A stretch of 64,000 nt of DNA from Sphingomonas sp. 8AM (GCF_902506455.1 NZ_LR733844.1:373133-437132), one strand, 5' to 3'; positions 36,020 to 50,516 are shown, numbered from the stretch's first letter. Program-made: numbers and translations. The notes: generated by a model not told the origin, from the letters alone.

Positions 36020-36799
36020 TCAGAACAGTTCGTCGAGCGCATGATGCAGCGCGCGCCGTGGCGCGTCGAACCCGGTCATCCCCAGCTCGGCGAGGAAAGC
36101 CTGCTGCGCAGCCGCGCCGAACCCGCCCAGATCGCGCCAGCCAATGAAGATGTCGCGATACGGATCGCCGACCCCCGGCCGACCGACATCGATACAGCCG
36201 GCGATGGTGCCGTCCTCCGCGACGAGGACGTTGCCGAGCGAATAGTCGCCGTGCACCACCACCGAACCGCGCGCATGGCCGGCCAGTTCCTCGACCCTGT
36301 CGAACACGCGCGCCGCGCTCCACCCGTCGTGCTCGGCATCGAAATCCCTGATGTCGACCAGATCATCGGCAACCAGTCGGCGCACCACCGGCAACCACGC
36401 CGCCACGCTCGAATCGAACGGACAGTCGTCCACTGACAGACCGTGAAGTCGCCGGAGAAACGCCGCCATGCGCCGCGCGACCGGCACGCTCCGCACGGCC
36501 CGGTCCATCTTGATATAATCGCCGGCCGGCATCCCGGGCACGGCGCTGGTCAGCAGCCACGCGGTGGCGCCATCGTCCAGCGTCGCGAGAACCGATGGCG
36601 CCGCGACGCGCCCGGCGAGCCACTGCAACCGCGCTGACTCGTCGACGACCAGCGCGCGCGCCGCATGTCGGCCGATTTTGAGGTAGAGCGTGGTCCCGTC
36701 GCCCACGAAGCGAAAAACCTCGGCGCCGGATCGCCCGGCCGTGACGGGTTCCGGACGACGATCGCCAACCTTTAAGGCGATCGCGTCCGGCAGTTTCAC
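36020..36799 (-). CDS. APH(3')-like aminoglycoside phosphotransferase-family kinase
   Basis: This encodes 259 residues from a GTG at 36799, directly after the greA stop. The kinase-fold motifs are present: GRSGAEVFRF (nucleotide loop), TLYLKIG (Lys), VVHGDYSLGNVL (Brenner-type catalytic Asp and Asn), and GCIDVGRPGVGDPYRDI (metal-binding Asp). The length and motif order match the APH(3') group, which phosphorylates aminoglycosides such as kanamycin. The host arrangement (immediately after greA, chromosomal base use) suggests an intrinsic gene; resistance activity is not shown by the sequence. Confidence 0.85.
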   Translation of the reverse strand: MKLPDAIALKVGDRRPEPVTAGRSGAEVFRFVGDGTTLYLKIGRHAARALVVDESARLQWLAGRVAAPSVLATLDDGATAWLLTSAVPGMPAGDYIKMDRAVRSVPVARRMAAFLRRLHGLSVDDCPFDSSVAAWLPVVRRLVADDLVDIRDFDAEHDGWSAARVFDRVEELAGHARGSVVVHGDYSLGNVLVAEDGTIAGCIDVGRPGVGDPYRDIFIGWRDLGGFGAAAQQAFLAELGMTGFDAPRRALHHALDELF

Positions 36800-36800
36800 A

Positions 36801-37277
36801 TCAGATGAACTCGATCTTCGAGACCTGATAATAACGCTCGCCCGCCGGCACCGAAACCTCGATCTCGTCGTCGAGGCTACGCCCGATCAGCGCGCGGCCG
36901 AGCGGCGAATTGTAGCTGATCCGCCCGGTCTTCGCATCGGCCTCGGTCTGGCCGACGATCTGATACTTCACGGGCTTCTCGTCCTCGTCGAGCAGGGTGA
37001 CGGTCGCGCCGAACACGATCTTGTCGCCCGACAGGTCGCGCGGATCGATGATCTGCGCGCGGCTCAGCTTGTCCTCGATGTCGGCGATCGTCGCCTCGAC
37101 CTGACCCTGCCGCTCCTTGGCGGCGTGATATTCGGCGTTTTCCGAAAGGTCGCCGTGCGCGCGCGCTTCCTCGATCGCATCGACGATCAGCGGGCGTTCG
37201 GTCTTCAGCCGCTTCAGGTCGGCAGTCAGCTTTTCATAGCCTTCCTGCAACATCGGCATCTTCTCGACCGTCGCCAT
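36801..37277 (-). CDS. greA: Transcription elongation factor GreA
   Basis: This encodes 158 residues. It stimulates RNA polymerase to cleave backtracked transcripts. The N-terminal coiled coil includes [20 protein letters not shown] and the tip acidic residues in [18 protein letters not shown]. The C-terminal FKBP-like domain is [17 protein letters not shown] to [16 protein letters not shown]. Length and motifs are standard. An APH-like kinase gene follows with one base between, so the two may be co-transcribed. carB is upstream with an 87-base gap. Confidence 0.97.
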   Translation of the reverse strand: MATVEKMPMLQEGYEKLTADLKRLKTERPLIVDAIEEARAHGDLSENAEYHAAKERQGQVEATIADIEDKLSRAQIIDPRDLSGDKIVFGATVTLLDEDEKPVKYQIVGQTEADAKTGRISYNSPLGRALIGRSLDDEIEVSVPAGERYYQVSKIEFI

Positions 37278-37364
37278 CGCCCTTGTCCTTCGTAAAAACG
37301 CGTCCCCGGAAGCGGCCCTCTCCCTGCGAAGGCCGCCCCCTACATCAGCACATATGTCCGGGGA

Positions 37365-40708
<3,344 letters not shown>

Positions 40709-40709
<1 letters not shown>

Positions 40710-41020
40710 TATCTCTCTCTAGTCCCACAGATCGGGGGGTCGAAACGACCCGTCAGCTTCAGGCCGGCTTGCTGGGCCGAGTAAATGAAATCCGCGATTT
40801 CACGGTAGGTGGTTTCGGGCAGATACTGGAAGAGCACGTGACGTTCTCCGTTCCGCATCTCATCGGAAACTACCTGCCACTTCGCCGCATGTATCTTTGC
40901 GACAACAGGCTCTACCGCGGGCGTAGACCCCGCAATGTCTTGAATGGCCTGCGCCTGCTCGGCAGCCGCGGATCCCGCGTCGACGCATCGCTCGATCAAG
41001 GCAGGCGGAAGTGCGATCAC
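40709..41020 (-). CDS. Small unknown protein encoded between carA and carB
   Basis: This encodes 103 residues. The GTG at 41020 overlaps the carA stop (GTGA), and its TAA overlaps the carB start (TAATG), so the three genes are translationally coupled. The reading frame is open far upstream inside carA, but that part is a shadow. Sequence: an N-terminal helix ([21 protein letters not shown]), then [38 protein letters not shown] and a C-terminal KLTGRFDPP. There is no signal peptide or membrane helix. I recognise no family. A role in carbamoyl-phosphate synthesis is suggested only by position. Confidence 0.72.
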
Positions 41021-42213
41021 GCCAGACCCGCGACCGAGCGGACAAACCGCTCGAACAGGTACAAACTGTCTTGCGGCCCCGGGCTCGCCTCGGGGTGGTA
41101 CTGCACCGAGAACGCCGGCCGGTCGGTCAGCTCGAGCCCCGCATTCGATCCGTCGAACAGCGAAACATGCGTCTCGCGCGCGTTCGCGGGCAGCGATCCG
41201 CGCTCGACTGCGAAGCCGTGGTTCATGCTGGTGATCTCGACCGCGCCGTCGTCGACGCGCTTGACCGGATGGTTCGCGCCGCGATGCCCCTGGAACATCT
41301 TCGTCGTCCGCGCCCCGACCGCCAGCGCCAACAACTGGTGCCCGAGGCAGATGCCGAACAGCGGCTTGCCGGTGTCGAGCAATTGCCGGATCACCGGCAC
41401 CGCGTATTCGCCGGTCGCCGCAGGATCGCCGGGGCCGTTCGACAGGAAGATGCCGTCCGGGTTGAGCGCCATGACCTCGTCGAACGTCGCATTCGCCGGT
41501 ACGACCGATACCTTCGCGCCGGCCTGAACAATGTTCCGGAATATGTTGAACTTGCTGCCATAGTCGATCGCAACGACATGTGGCCGTGCGTTGCCTTGAG
41601 CCGTTTCTGCGGCACCTTCGCCAACATCGAACCCGAAACCGAGCTTCCAGATGCCGCCCGCCCACGTCCCGTGCGTCGCGCGGGTCACGTCCTTGGCGAG
41701 ATCCATCCCCTCCAGCCCCGGCCAGCCGCGCGCCATCTGGAGCAGGGCGTCGAGGTCGAACTCCCCCGTCGGCGAATGCGCGACCACGCCGTTAGGCGCC
41801 CCGCCCGAGCGGATGCGCCGCGTCAGCGCACGCGTGTCGACGCCGGCCAGCCCGATGCGCGTGTGGCGCTTCATCCAGCCGTCGAGATTTTCCATCGCGC
41901 GGAAATTGCTTGGCGCGGTCGGGTCCTCGCGGACGATCATGCCCAGTGCGTGCGGGTTGTCCGCCTCGACGTCGTCGGGGTTGGCGCCGACGTTGCCGAT
42001 ATGCGGGAAGGTGAAGGTGATGATCTGCCCGGCGAACGACGGGTCGGTCATGATTTCCTGATAGCCGGTCATTGCGGTGTGGAAGCACACCTCGCCGACG
42101 GCGGCGCCCTCCGCCCCGAAGCCGCGCCCCCATGCGACCTCTCCATTGGCCAGAACGAGGACGCCGGTGGCGCCTTCGGGCATGGGGGCGTGCGGAAACT
42201 CTGGCTCGGCCAT
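41017..42213 (-). CDS. carA: Carbamoyl-phosphate synthase small subunit
   Basis: This encodes 398 residues and hydrolyses glutamine to supply ammonia to CarB. The N-terminal domain begins with VLVLANGEVAWGRGFG and includes GEVCFHTAMTGYQEIMTDPSF. The C-terminal class I glutaminase domain has the nucleophile in LFGICLGHQLLALAVG and the His-x-Glu in VQYHPEASPGPQD. The GATase strand NGPGDP is also seen. It opens a three-gene reverse operon with the small unknown gene and carB. Its start region is divergent from the YqeY-like gene. Confidence 0.98.
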   Translation of the reverse strand: MAEPEFPHAPMPEGATGVLVLANGEVAWGRGFGAEGAAVGEVCFHTAMTGYQEIMTDPSFAGQIITFTFPHIGNVGANPDDVEADNPHALGMIVREDPTAPSNFRAMENLDGWMKRHTRIGLAGVDTRALTRRIRSGGAPNGVVAHSPTGEFDLDALLQMARGWPGLEGMDLAKDVTRATHGTWAGGIWKLGFGFDVGEGAAETAQGNARPHVVAIDYGSKFNIFRNIVQAGAKVSVVPANATFDEVMALNPDGIFLSNGPGDPAATGEYAVPVIRQLLDTGKPLFGICLGHQLLALAVGARTTKMFQGHRGANHPVKRVDDGAVEITSMNHGFAVERGSLPANARETHVSLFDGSNAGLELTDRPAFSVQYHPEASPGPQDSLYLFERFVRSVAGLA

Positions 42214-42308
42214 GATGGGCGGGCACTCCTTGAAAGGGTCGGCAATGTCGCTAAGCCCCGCCCGCTAGAGACGCATCGGCGATGCGTCAATCTGTTAAGG
42301 ACGAGTAG

Positions 42309-42761
42309 ATGATTCGCGACGACATCAAGGCAGCGCAGATCGCGGCGATGAAGGCCGGCGACAAGGAAGCGCGCGGCGCTATCAGCTTGATTCAGGCGGC
42401 GATCAAGAATCGCGACATTGAGGCGCGCACCGGCACCGCGCCGAGCGACGACGACGCGCTGGTGATCGAGGTCCTGCAGAAAATGGTGAAGCAGCGCCGC
42501 GAATCGATCGCGATGTACGAACAGGGCGGCCGCGCCGAACTGGCGGCGGCGGAGGCCGCCGAGGTCGCGGTGATCGAGCGCTTCCTGCCAGCGCAGATGA
42601 GCGAGGACGAGACGAAGGCGGCGATCGAGTCGATCAAGGCCGACCTCGGGGCGAGCGGCATGAAGGACATGGGCCGCGTGATGACCGAGCTGAAGGCGCG
42701 CCATGCCACGACGCTCGACATGAGCAAGGCGAGCGGGCTGGTGAAGGCGGCTTTGGCCTGA
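42309..42761 (+). CDS. GatB/YqeY-domain protein
   Basis: This encodes 150 residues, with AAGGACGAG before the ATG. It starts MIRDDIKAAQIAAMKAGDKEA and ends with TLDMSKASGLVKAAL; the middle has QKMVKQRRESIAMYEQGGRAELAAAE and FLPAQMSEDE. These are the features of YqeY-type proteins, which share the C-terminal tRNA-interacting domain of GatB but lack the catalytic part; their precise role is not settled. It precedes dnaG and rpoD, as is common in alphaproteobacteria, separated here by a repeat element. Confidence 0.92.
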   Translation: MIRDDIKAAQIAAMKAGDKEARGAISLIQAAIKNRDIEARTGTAPSDDDALVIEVLQKMVKQRRESIAMYEQGGRAELAAAEAAEVAVIERFLPAQMSEDETKAAIESIKADLGASGMKDMGRVMTELKARHATTLDMSKASGLVKAALA

Positions 42762-42769
42762 TCCGGTAG

Positions 42770-42941
42770 AAGAAGAAGGTTGGTTCGCGCAGAGGCGCGG
42801 AGGCGCAGAGAGGTGGCGGCTGCCGCGTCGATCCGAGCCGCCTTGGCGGCTCCTCAAGTCTCATCGTAGCAAGGGGAGACGCGCTGGCGTGCAGCGTGAC
42901 CTCTCTGCGCCTCCGCGCCTCCGCGTGAACCAGATCTTCTT
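42770..42941. repeat. Long inverted-repeat element between the YqeY-like gene and dnaG
   Basis: The left arm (about 42770-42814, centred on ggttcgcgcagaggcgcgga) and right arm (about 42899-42941, with cctctctgcgcctccgcgcc) are near complementary, with about 85 bases between. The arms carry the motif GCGCAGAGGCGCGGAGGCGC, and the element includes a smaller inner hairpin in the centre (atccgagccgccttggcggc). It occupies most of the gap, so the dnaG promoter is likely after it. Confidence 0.88.
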
Positions 42942-43003
42942 AACTTCCGGCCTGAAACCGAACAGCCGTTGCCGACTCTCCGCGGATCAGCCATAAGGGC
43001 CGG

Positions 43004-43009
43004 TATAAT
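43004..43009 (+). promoter_or_regulatory. dnaG: Possible -10 box close to the dnaG start
   Basis: A perfect TATAAT lies only six bases before the GTG start codon. If used, transcription would begin at or next to the GTG (leaderless mRNA). There is no good -35 at 17 bases, so this is tentative. Confidence 0.3.
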
Positions 43010-43015
43010 GCGAAG

Positions 43016-44910
43016 GTGAGTTTGACCCCCGCCTTCCTCGATGAGCTTCGCGCACGCACCTCGCTGACCGCGCTCGTCGGCAAGACGGTGAAGCTCACGC
43101 GCGCCGGCCGCGAGTCGAAGGGCTGCTGCCCGTTCCACAACGAGAAGACGCCCAGCTTCTACGTCAACGACGACAAGGGCTTCTATCACTGCTTCGGCTG
43201 CTCGGCGCACGGCGACGCGATTCGCTGGCTGACCGATCATCAGGGCCTGCCGTTCATGGATGCGGTCAAGGAACTCGCCGCCGCCGCCGGCATGGAGGTT
43301 CCTGCCCCCGACGCCCGCGCCGCGGAGCGCGCCGAGAAGGCGAAGTCGCTCCACGACGTGATGCAGGCCGCCGCCGACTGGTTCACCCAGCAACTCGGCG
43401 GGATCGACGGCGCGGAGGCGCGCGCGTTGCTCGACCGGCGCGGGATCAAGGACGCGACGCGCAAGGCGTTCGGCTTCGGCTACGCCCCCGATGCGCGCGG
43501 CCGGCTGCGTACCGCGCTCAAGGACTTCGGCGACGACATGCTCGTCGAGGCCGGGCTGCTGATCCAGGTCGAGGGCAAGGAGCCCTATGACCGCTTCCGT
43601 GGCCGCTTGATGATCCCGATCCGCGATCCGCGCGGGCGCGTGATCGCGTTCGGCGGGCGGATCATCGGCGAGGGCGAGCCCAAATACCTCAACTCGCCCG
43701 ACACCCCGCTCTTCGACAAGGGCCGCACGCTCTACAACCTCGATCGCGCGCTGCCCGCCGCGCGCAAGACCGCGCGGCTGTTCGTGGTCGAGGGCTATAT
43801 GGACGCGATTGCGCTGGCGCAGGGCGGGATCGGCGAGACCGTCGCCCCGCTCGGCACCGCGCTGACCGAGCAGCAGCTCGAACGGCTGTGGCGGGTGGTC
43901 GACGTGCCGATGCTGTGCTTCGATGGCGACAAGCCGGGGCAGAAGGCCGCGATCCGCGCCGCGCACCGCGCGCTGCCGATGCTGGCGCCCGGCCGCAGCC
44001 TCGGCTTCGCGACACTGCCGGAGGGGCAGGACCCCGACGATCTGATGCGTGCCAAGGGCGCACAGGGCTTCGAGGCGCTGGTGCGCGAGGCGGAGCCGCT
44101 GGTCGATCGCCTGTGGAAGCACGAACTCGCCGCCGAACCGCTCGACACGCCGGAGCAGCGCGCCGGCCTGAAGAAGCGGCTGAACGATCTCGCCGAATTG
44201 ATCGCCGACCCGTCGGTGAAGTCGGAATACAAGGCCGAATTCCGGAACCGCTTCGACGAGCGCTTCGCGCGCCAGCGACAGCCGTTTCAGCAGCGCCAGC
44301 CCTTCTACCCGATGGGGCAGCGCAAGTCCGGCCAGAAATGGTCTCCGCCGTCGCCGCCGGTCACCGAGGACGCCAAGAAGGTCGGTGCCGCCGGCAATAT
44401 CGACCGGGTGCTGGCCAAGGCGGTGCTCGCCGGGCTGATCCGCCATCCCGCGGAGATCGCGCGGCACATGGAGGTGCTGGGCAGCCTCAAGCTCGCCGAT
44501 GGCGCGCTCGGCCGGTTGTTCGAGGCGGTGGTCGACGTTGCGCTGGAGGACCGCCGCGCCGAACCGCTTGATAGCGGCGGGCTCGTCACCATATTGGCGC
44601 GGTCCGGTTTCGAGGCGATCGCCCACGATCTCCTGCGAGCCGATACGATGCCCTATTCGTTCAGCCAGGCCGGCAGCGACGAAAAGCAGGCGCGCGAGGA
44701 CCTCGACGAGGCGATCGCAGTGCTGATCGCGCGGCCGGAGGTGGATGCAGCGCTCGCCGAGGCAACCTCGGCGATGCAGACGCATTTCACCGCTGAGGCG
44801 TTCGAACGACAGGTGGCATTGGTGAACGAACAGCGCGCGCTCGACGAGCGGCTTGCAAATCTGGTGCAGGCAAACGAAGACGCCCGCGCGCTTGGACCCG
44901 AGGACGATTG

Positions 44911-44911
<1 letters not shown>
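43016..44911 (+). CDS. dnaG: DNA primase
   Basis: This encodes 631 residues from a GTG at 43016. It makes RNA primers for the replication fork. The N-terminal zinc-binding domain is [17 protein letters not shown]...FHCFGC type (here KGFYHCFGC). The catalytic core follows with [21 protein letters not shown] sequence ([18 protein letters not shown]) and the Toprim motif [13 protein letters not shown], then [16 protein letters not shown]. The C-terminal ~200 residues form the helicase-binding region. The TGA overlaps the rpoD ATG (TGATG). The gene order gatB/yqeY-dnaG-rpoD is typical of alphaproteobacteria. Confidence 0.97.
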
Positions 44912-46938
<2,027 letters not shown>

Positions 46939-46944
46939 ATGATG

Positions 46945-46974
46945 GCGGAGAGCGGGGATCGTCCCGCTCTCCGC
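46945..46974 (+). terminator. Hairpin after rpoD
   Basis: A perfect 12-base stem (GCGGAGAGCGGG and its complement) with a GATCGT loop starts six bases after the rpoD stop codon. No T-run follows, so it may be a Rho-assisted or stability hairpin and not a classic terminator. Confidence 0.6.
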
Positions 46975-47126
46975 GCCGACCGCGATCATCGATCCGGGTC
47001 AGCAATCGCAATTGAACGGCCCACGTCCGCGCGCCGTAAACCGCCCCTTTACATCCCCACGCTAACGCTAACTCCCGACCGCCGTGCCGCTGCTGGCGCG
47101 GAGGGCGCCACCGAGCGGAGGAAAGC

Positions 47127-47786
47127 GTGACCATCGCCATCGAAAAGCGGCCTCAAGGCTGCGCCGGCACGATCCTCGCGATGGTCGCCAGTGACGGCAC
47201 CGCTGCGGCGCCGCAGGCGCGTGCCTTGACGCAGCCCAATGCCACGCTGCGCGACATCGCCGATGCCGTCCACGCGCTATGCGTCCTGCACGGCGCCTTT
47301 CCGGGGATCGTCGACCATGCCAGCAACGGCTGCGCCGATCCGTTCGCGCGTGACTGGCTGGTGCAGGCGGCCGGGGCGATCAGCGCCGAACGCGCGCTGC
47401 TCGTCCGCTTGACCGCCGCTGTCGGTCCGCTGCCCTCGACCCCCGGTCAGGCCGCCTCGCAGACCGCAATCCTGAATCAGCGCAACGCCCTGGAAATGCT
47501 GTCTCGCTCCGACCGCGCCGGCTGCGCGACCGGCACCGCGCTCGCCTTCGTGCTCGACTGGGTCGCGGTGCGCGCCGTGCTGGACAGTTGCGCGCGGCGC
47601 ATGGCGTTGCCGGTCGGCGATCCGTTCACCGCCGCCGCCAGCAGGGCGCTCGCCTTGCTCAAGGTGATCGAGGCGAGCGCGTCTGTCGAACGCGCGATGG
47701 CGTTCGGCGCGCAGCAAATGCTCGCCCAACATCGCGGGTTATGGCAGTTGCTGGAGGCTCGCGCCGCCGCGCGCCAAGCGATGTAA
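47127..47786 (+). CDS. Hypothetical protein, Ala-rich
   Basis: This encodes 219 residues from a GTG at 47127 after GGAGGAAA. The N-terminus includes RDIADAVHALCVLHGAFPG, then HASNGCADPFARDWLVQAAGAI, FVLDWVAVRAVLDSCARRM and a final helical stretch VERAMAFGAQQMLAQHRGLW. There is no signal peptide and only short hydrophobic patches, so it is probably cytoplasmic and mostly helical. I cannot assign a family with confidence. It lies alone between rpoD and the MoxR gene, on the same strand. Confidence 0.75.
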   Translation: MTIAIEKRPQGCAGTILAMVASDGTAAAPQARALTQPNATLRDIADAVHALCVLHGAFPGIVDHASNGCADPFARDWLVQAAGAISAERALLVRLTAAVGPLPSTPGQAASQTAILNQRNALEMLSRSDRAGCATGTALAFVLDWVAVRAVLDSCARRMALPVGDPFTAAASRALALLKVIEASASVERAMAFGAQQMLAQHRGLWQLLEARAAARQAM

Positions 47787-47857
47787 CGCTTCCCCATTGC
47801 ACGCCCGATCGTGGCCGCTATTCCATACCCGATCTTCGATGAAGGACGGGATGGGTG

Positions 47858-48709
47858 ATGCAGCGCTTCGACGGCACGCAGGATTATGTCGCGACGGAGG
47901 ACTTGAAAGTCGCGGTCAACGCGGCAGTAACGTTGCGCCGCCCGCTGCTGGTCAAGGGCGAGCCTGGCACCGGCAAGACCGTGCTCGCGCAGGAGATCGC
48001 ACGCGCGGTCAATGCCGAGCTGATCGAGTGGAACGTCAAGTCGACGACCAAGGCGCAACAAGGCCTTTACGAATATGATGCGGTTGCCCGGCTGCGCGAC
48101 GGGCAGTTGGGCGATCCGCGCGTCCACGACATCGCCAATTACATCCGCCGCGGCAAATTGTGGGAAGCGTTCACCCGCCCCACCCCGCCGGTGCTGCTGA
48201 TCGACGAGATCGACAAGGCCGACATCGAATTCCCGAACGACTTGCTTCAGGAACTCGATCGGATGGAGTTCCACGTCTACGAAACCGGCGAGACGGTGCG
48301 CGCCGTCCAGCGCCCGATCGTCGTCATCACCTCGAACAACGAAAAGGAGCTGCCCGACCCCTTCCTGCGCCGCTGCTTCTTCCACTATATCCGCTTCCCC
48401 GATCGCGAGACGATGCAGGCGATCGTCGACGTGCATTTCCCCGGCATCCAGAAACTGCTGGTCGGCCGCGCGCTCGATATCTTCTACGAGGTGCGCGAGG
48501 TGCCCGGGCTCAAGAAGAAGCCCTCGACCAGCGAGTTGCTCGACTGGCTCAGGCTGCTGCTCCACGAGGACATGCCGCTCGACGTGCTCCAGAACCGCGA
48601 CCCGACCAAGGCGATCCCGCCGCTGCACGGCGCATTGCTGAAGAACGAGCAGGACGTGATGCTGTTCGAGCGGCTTGCGTTCATGGCCCGCCGGGGTCAG
48701 CGCGGCTGA
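47858..48709 (+). CDS. MoxR-type AAA+ ATPase
   Basis: This encodes 283 residues, from the ATG at 47858 (a GTG at 47855 would add one residue). Walker A is VKGEPGTGKTVLAQEIA, Walker B is PVLLIDEIDKADIEF, and sensor 1 is VVITSNNEKELPDPFLRRC with the arginine-rich tail. This matches MoxR-family chaperone ATPases, which work with a VWA-domain partner to mature protein complexes. The next gene encodes such a partner and overlaps it (TGATG). Confidence 0.93.
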   Translation: MQRFDGTQDYVATEDLKVAVNAAVTLRRPLLVKGEPGTGKTVLAQEIARAVNAELIEWNVKSTTKAQQGLYEYDAVARLRDGQLGDPRVHDIANYIRRGKLWEAFTRPTPPVLLIDEIDKADIEFPNDLLQELDRMEFHVYETGETVRAVQRPIVVITSNNEKELPDPFLRRCFFHYIRFPDRETMQAIVDVHFPGIQKLLVGRALDIFYEVREVPGLKKKPSTSELLDWLRLLLHEDMPLDVLQNRDPTKAIPPLHGALLKNEQDVMLFERLAFMARRGQRG

Positions 48710-49887
48710 TGTTCCTCGGCTTCCTCGACCAGTTGCGTGCCGCCGGCATTCCGGCGGGGATGAAGGAGCATCTGCTGCTGCTCGAGGCGTTACAGGCCGA
48801 GGTGATCGAGCGTAGCCCGGAGCAATTCTACCATCTGTCGCGCGCGATCTACGTCAAGGACGAGGGGCTGTACGACCGCTTCGATCGCGTGTTCGCACAG
48901 GTGTTCAACGGGCTGGAGACGAGCTTCGCCGAAGCCGGCGCGGCGATCCCCGACGAATGGCTGAAGGCGATCGCCGAACGCTATCTGACGCCCGAGGAGA
49001 TGGCGAAGATCGCGGCGCTCGGCTCGTGGGACGAGATCATGGACACGCTCCGCCAGCGGCTGGAGGAGCAGCACGCCCGGCATCAGGGTGGGTCGAGATG
49101 GGTCGGCACCGGCGGCACCAGCCCGTTCGGCAACGGTGGCTACAATCCCGCCGGCGTGCGGATCGGCGGCGAGTCGCGCCACCGCCGCGCGATCAAGGTG
49201 TGGGACCAGCGCGAGTTTCGGGACCTCGACAACAGCCGTGAGCTGGGGACGCGCAACATCAAGGTCGCACTGCGCCGCTTGCGCCGCTTCGCACGCGAAG
49301 GCGCGGCCGACGAGCTGGACATCGACGCGACGATCGCCGGCACCGCGCGGCGCGGCTGGCTCGATGTCGCGATGCGGCCTGAGCGGCGCAACGCGGTCAA
49401 GCTGTTGCTCTTCCTCGATGTCGGCGGGTCGATGGACCCGTATATTCAGCTATGCGAGGATCTGTTCTCCGCCGCTACCGCCGAGTTCCGGCACCTCCAA
49501 TTCTTCTATTTTCACAATTGCCCGTACGAAGGCGTGTGGAAGGACAATCGCCGCCGCTTTCAGGAACGGACGCCACTCTGGGATGTGCTCCATCGCTTCG
49601 GGCACGATCACAAACTGGTGCTGGTCGGCGATGCGTCGATGAGCCCCTACGAGATCACCCAGCCGGGCGGGTCGGTCGAATATATGAACGACGAGCCCGG
49701 CGCGGTGTGGATGCAGCGACTGACCGCCACCTACCCTGCGGCCGCGTGGCTCAACCCGCTGCCCGAGGCGCACTGGAACTATACCGCCTCGGTCGGCCTG
49801 ATGCGCGAGCTGATGGGCGGGCGCATGTATCCGCTCACGCTCGACGGGCTGGATGCGGCGATGCGCGAGTTGACCCGCAAGCGCTGA
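48709..49887 (+). CDS. VWA-domain (CoxE-like) protein
   Basis: This encodes 392 residues from the ATG at 48709, overlapping the MoxR stop. The N-terminal region is helical and charged (LFLGFLDQLRAAGIPAG, YHLSRAIYVKDEGLYDRFDRVF). The VWA core holds a metal site FLDVGGSMDPYIQLCEDLF with DxGxS in place of the usual DxSxS, and LVLVGDASMSPYEI further on. Such proteins bind metal or partner complexes and are paired with MoxR ATPases in complex assembly, for example the CoxD/CoxE pair of carbon monoxide dehydrogenase. No cox genes are in the window, so the target here is unknown. Confidence 0.9.
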   Translation: MFLGFLDQLRAAGIPAGMKEHLLLLEALQAEVIERSPEQFYHLSRAIYVKDEGLYDRFDRVFAQVFNGLETSFAEAGAAIPDEWLKAIAERYLTPEEMAKIAALGSWDEIMDTLRQRLEEQHARHQGGSRWVGTGGTSPFGNGGYNPAGVRIGGESRHRRAIKVWDQREFRDLDNSRELGTRNIKVALRRLRRFAREGAADELDIDATIAGTARRGWLDVAMRPERRNAVKLLLFLDVGGSMDPYIQLCEDLFSAATAEFRHLQFFYFHNCPYEGVWKDNRRRFQERTPLWDVLHRFGHDHKLVLVGDASMSPYEITQPGGSVEYMNDEPGAVWMQRLTATYPAAAWLNPLPEAHWNYTASVGLMRELMGGRMYPLTLDGLDAAMRELTRKR

Positions 49888-50003
49888 ACGGTTGCGCCTC
49901 GCGCACCCATCATCGCGCAGGTTGCAATTGCTGCATCACGCTTCCTTCACCAAATGGCTGGCACACGCTGCACCGCAGCAAACCACCATTCTGTGAGGCC
50001 GTG

Positions 50004-50099
50004 ATGCTCTATCTCGTTTACCTGATCGCCCAGTACCGCAATCAAGCTCGCGCGCGCGCCGAAGCGGTCAACGACACCGACGTTCGTCGCGCTGCCTGA
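50004..50099 (+). CDS. Possible 31-residue small protein
   Basis: An ATG at 50004, preceded by GAGG at 49995-49998, opens a reading frame of 31 residues. The N-terminal third is hydrophobic and aromatic (MLYLVYLIAQYRNQ), then it becomes charged (ARARAEAVNDTDVRR). It could be a small membrane-associated peptide. It sits between the VWA gene and a secreted-protein gene on the other strand. Only its ribosome site and composition support it, so it may be spurious. Confidence 0.4.
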   Translation: MLYLVYLIAQYRNQARARAEAVNDTDVRRAA

Positions 50100-50117
50100 T
50101 CCACGACAGCGCAGCGC

Positions 50118-50516
50118 CTATCTGGCGCGGCTGCGCACATAGGGAGTGAAGTTGCCGAGCAGCAGCGACGCCTTAGGAATACGCGACCCGCGGTTAAGCG
50201 GACGCACCTGATCGTTGCGGCACAACTGCCCGCCGAATGGCTCGGTAATCAGGATATCGTCGTCATCGAGCGTCTCGGCACGCGCCTGCGGCACGTTGAC
50301 ATAAATGCGCGAGCCGATCCGCCACGCGAGCGCACGCTCCGAGATGATCTGCACCGAATTGCCGTCGGTCGGGCTCACCGGAATGCAGCGCACCGGCGCC
50401 TCCGCCACCCGCCCCTTGAGCAGTCTGGCGAGATCAGCATCCGGGCTGGATCGCGCGGCCTGAGCGGGGGCGGCGATGGCGGCGACCAACGCCGCGGCGA
50501 CGATCAAGTTTTTCAT
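50118..50516 (-). CDS. Secreted small protein of unknown function
   Basis: This encodes 132 residues from the ATG at 50516, giving a signal peptide (KNLIVAAALVAAIAAPAQA). The mature part has two cysteines (VRCIPVS and GQLCRNDQ, likely a disulfide), an internal ALAWRIGSRIYVNVPQARAETLDDDDIL, and a C-terminal SLLLGNFTPYVR. The same pattern of a Cys, an aspartate cluster (DDDD) and a second Cys is found in small periplasmic proteins of sphingomonads, but I do not know its function. Its promoter must lie before 50516, between it and the divergent helicase gene. Confidence 0.75.
   Translation of the reverse strand: MKNLIVAAALVAAIAAPAQAARSSPDADLARLLKGRVAEAPVRCIPVSPTDGNSVQIISERALAWRIGSRIYVNVPQARAETLDDDDILITEPFGGQLCRNDQVRPLNRGSRIPKASLLLGNFTPYVRSRAR

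Noticed and set aside
36020..36799. An acquired antibiotic-resistance gene
   Set aside because: Base use is like the neighbours, there is no mobile element, and it fits tightly after greA, so it looks native.
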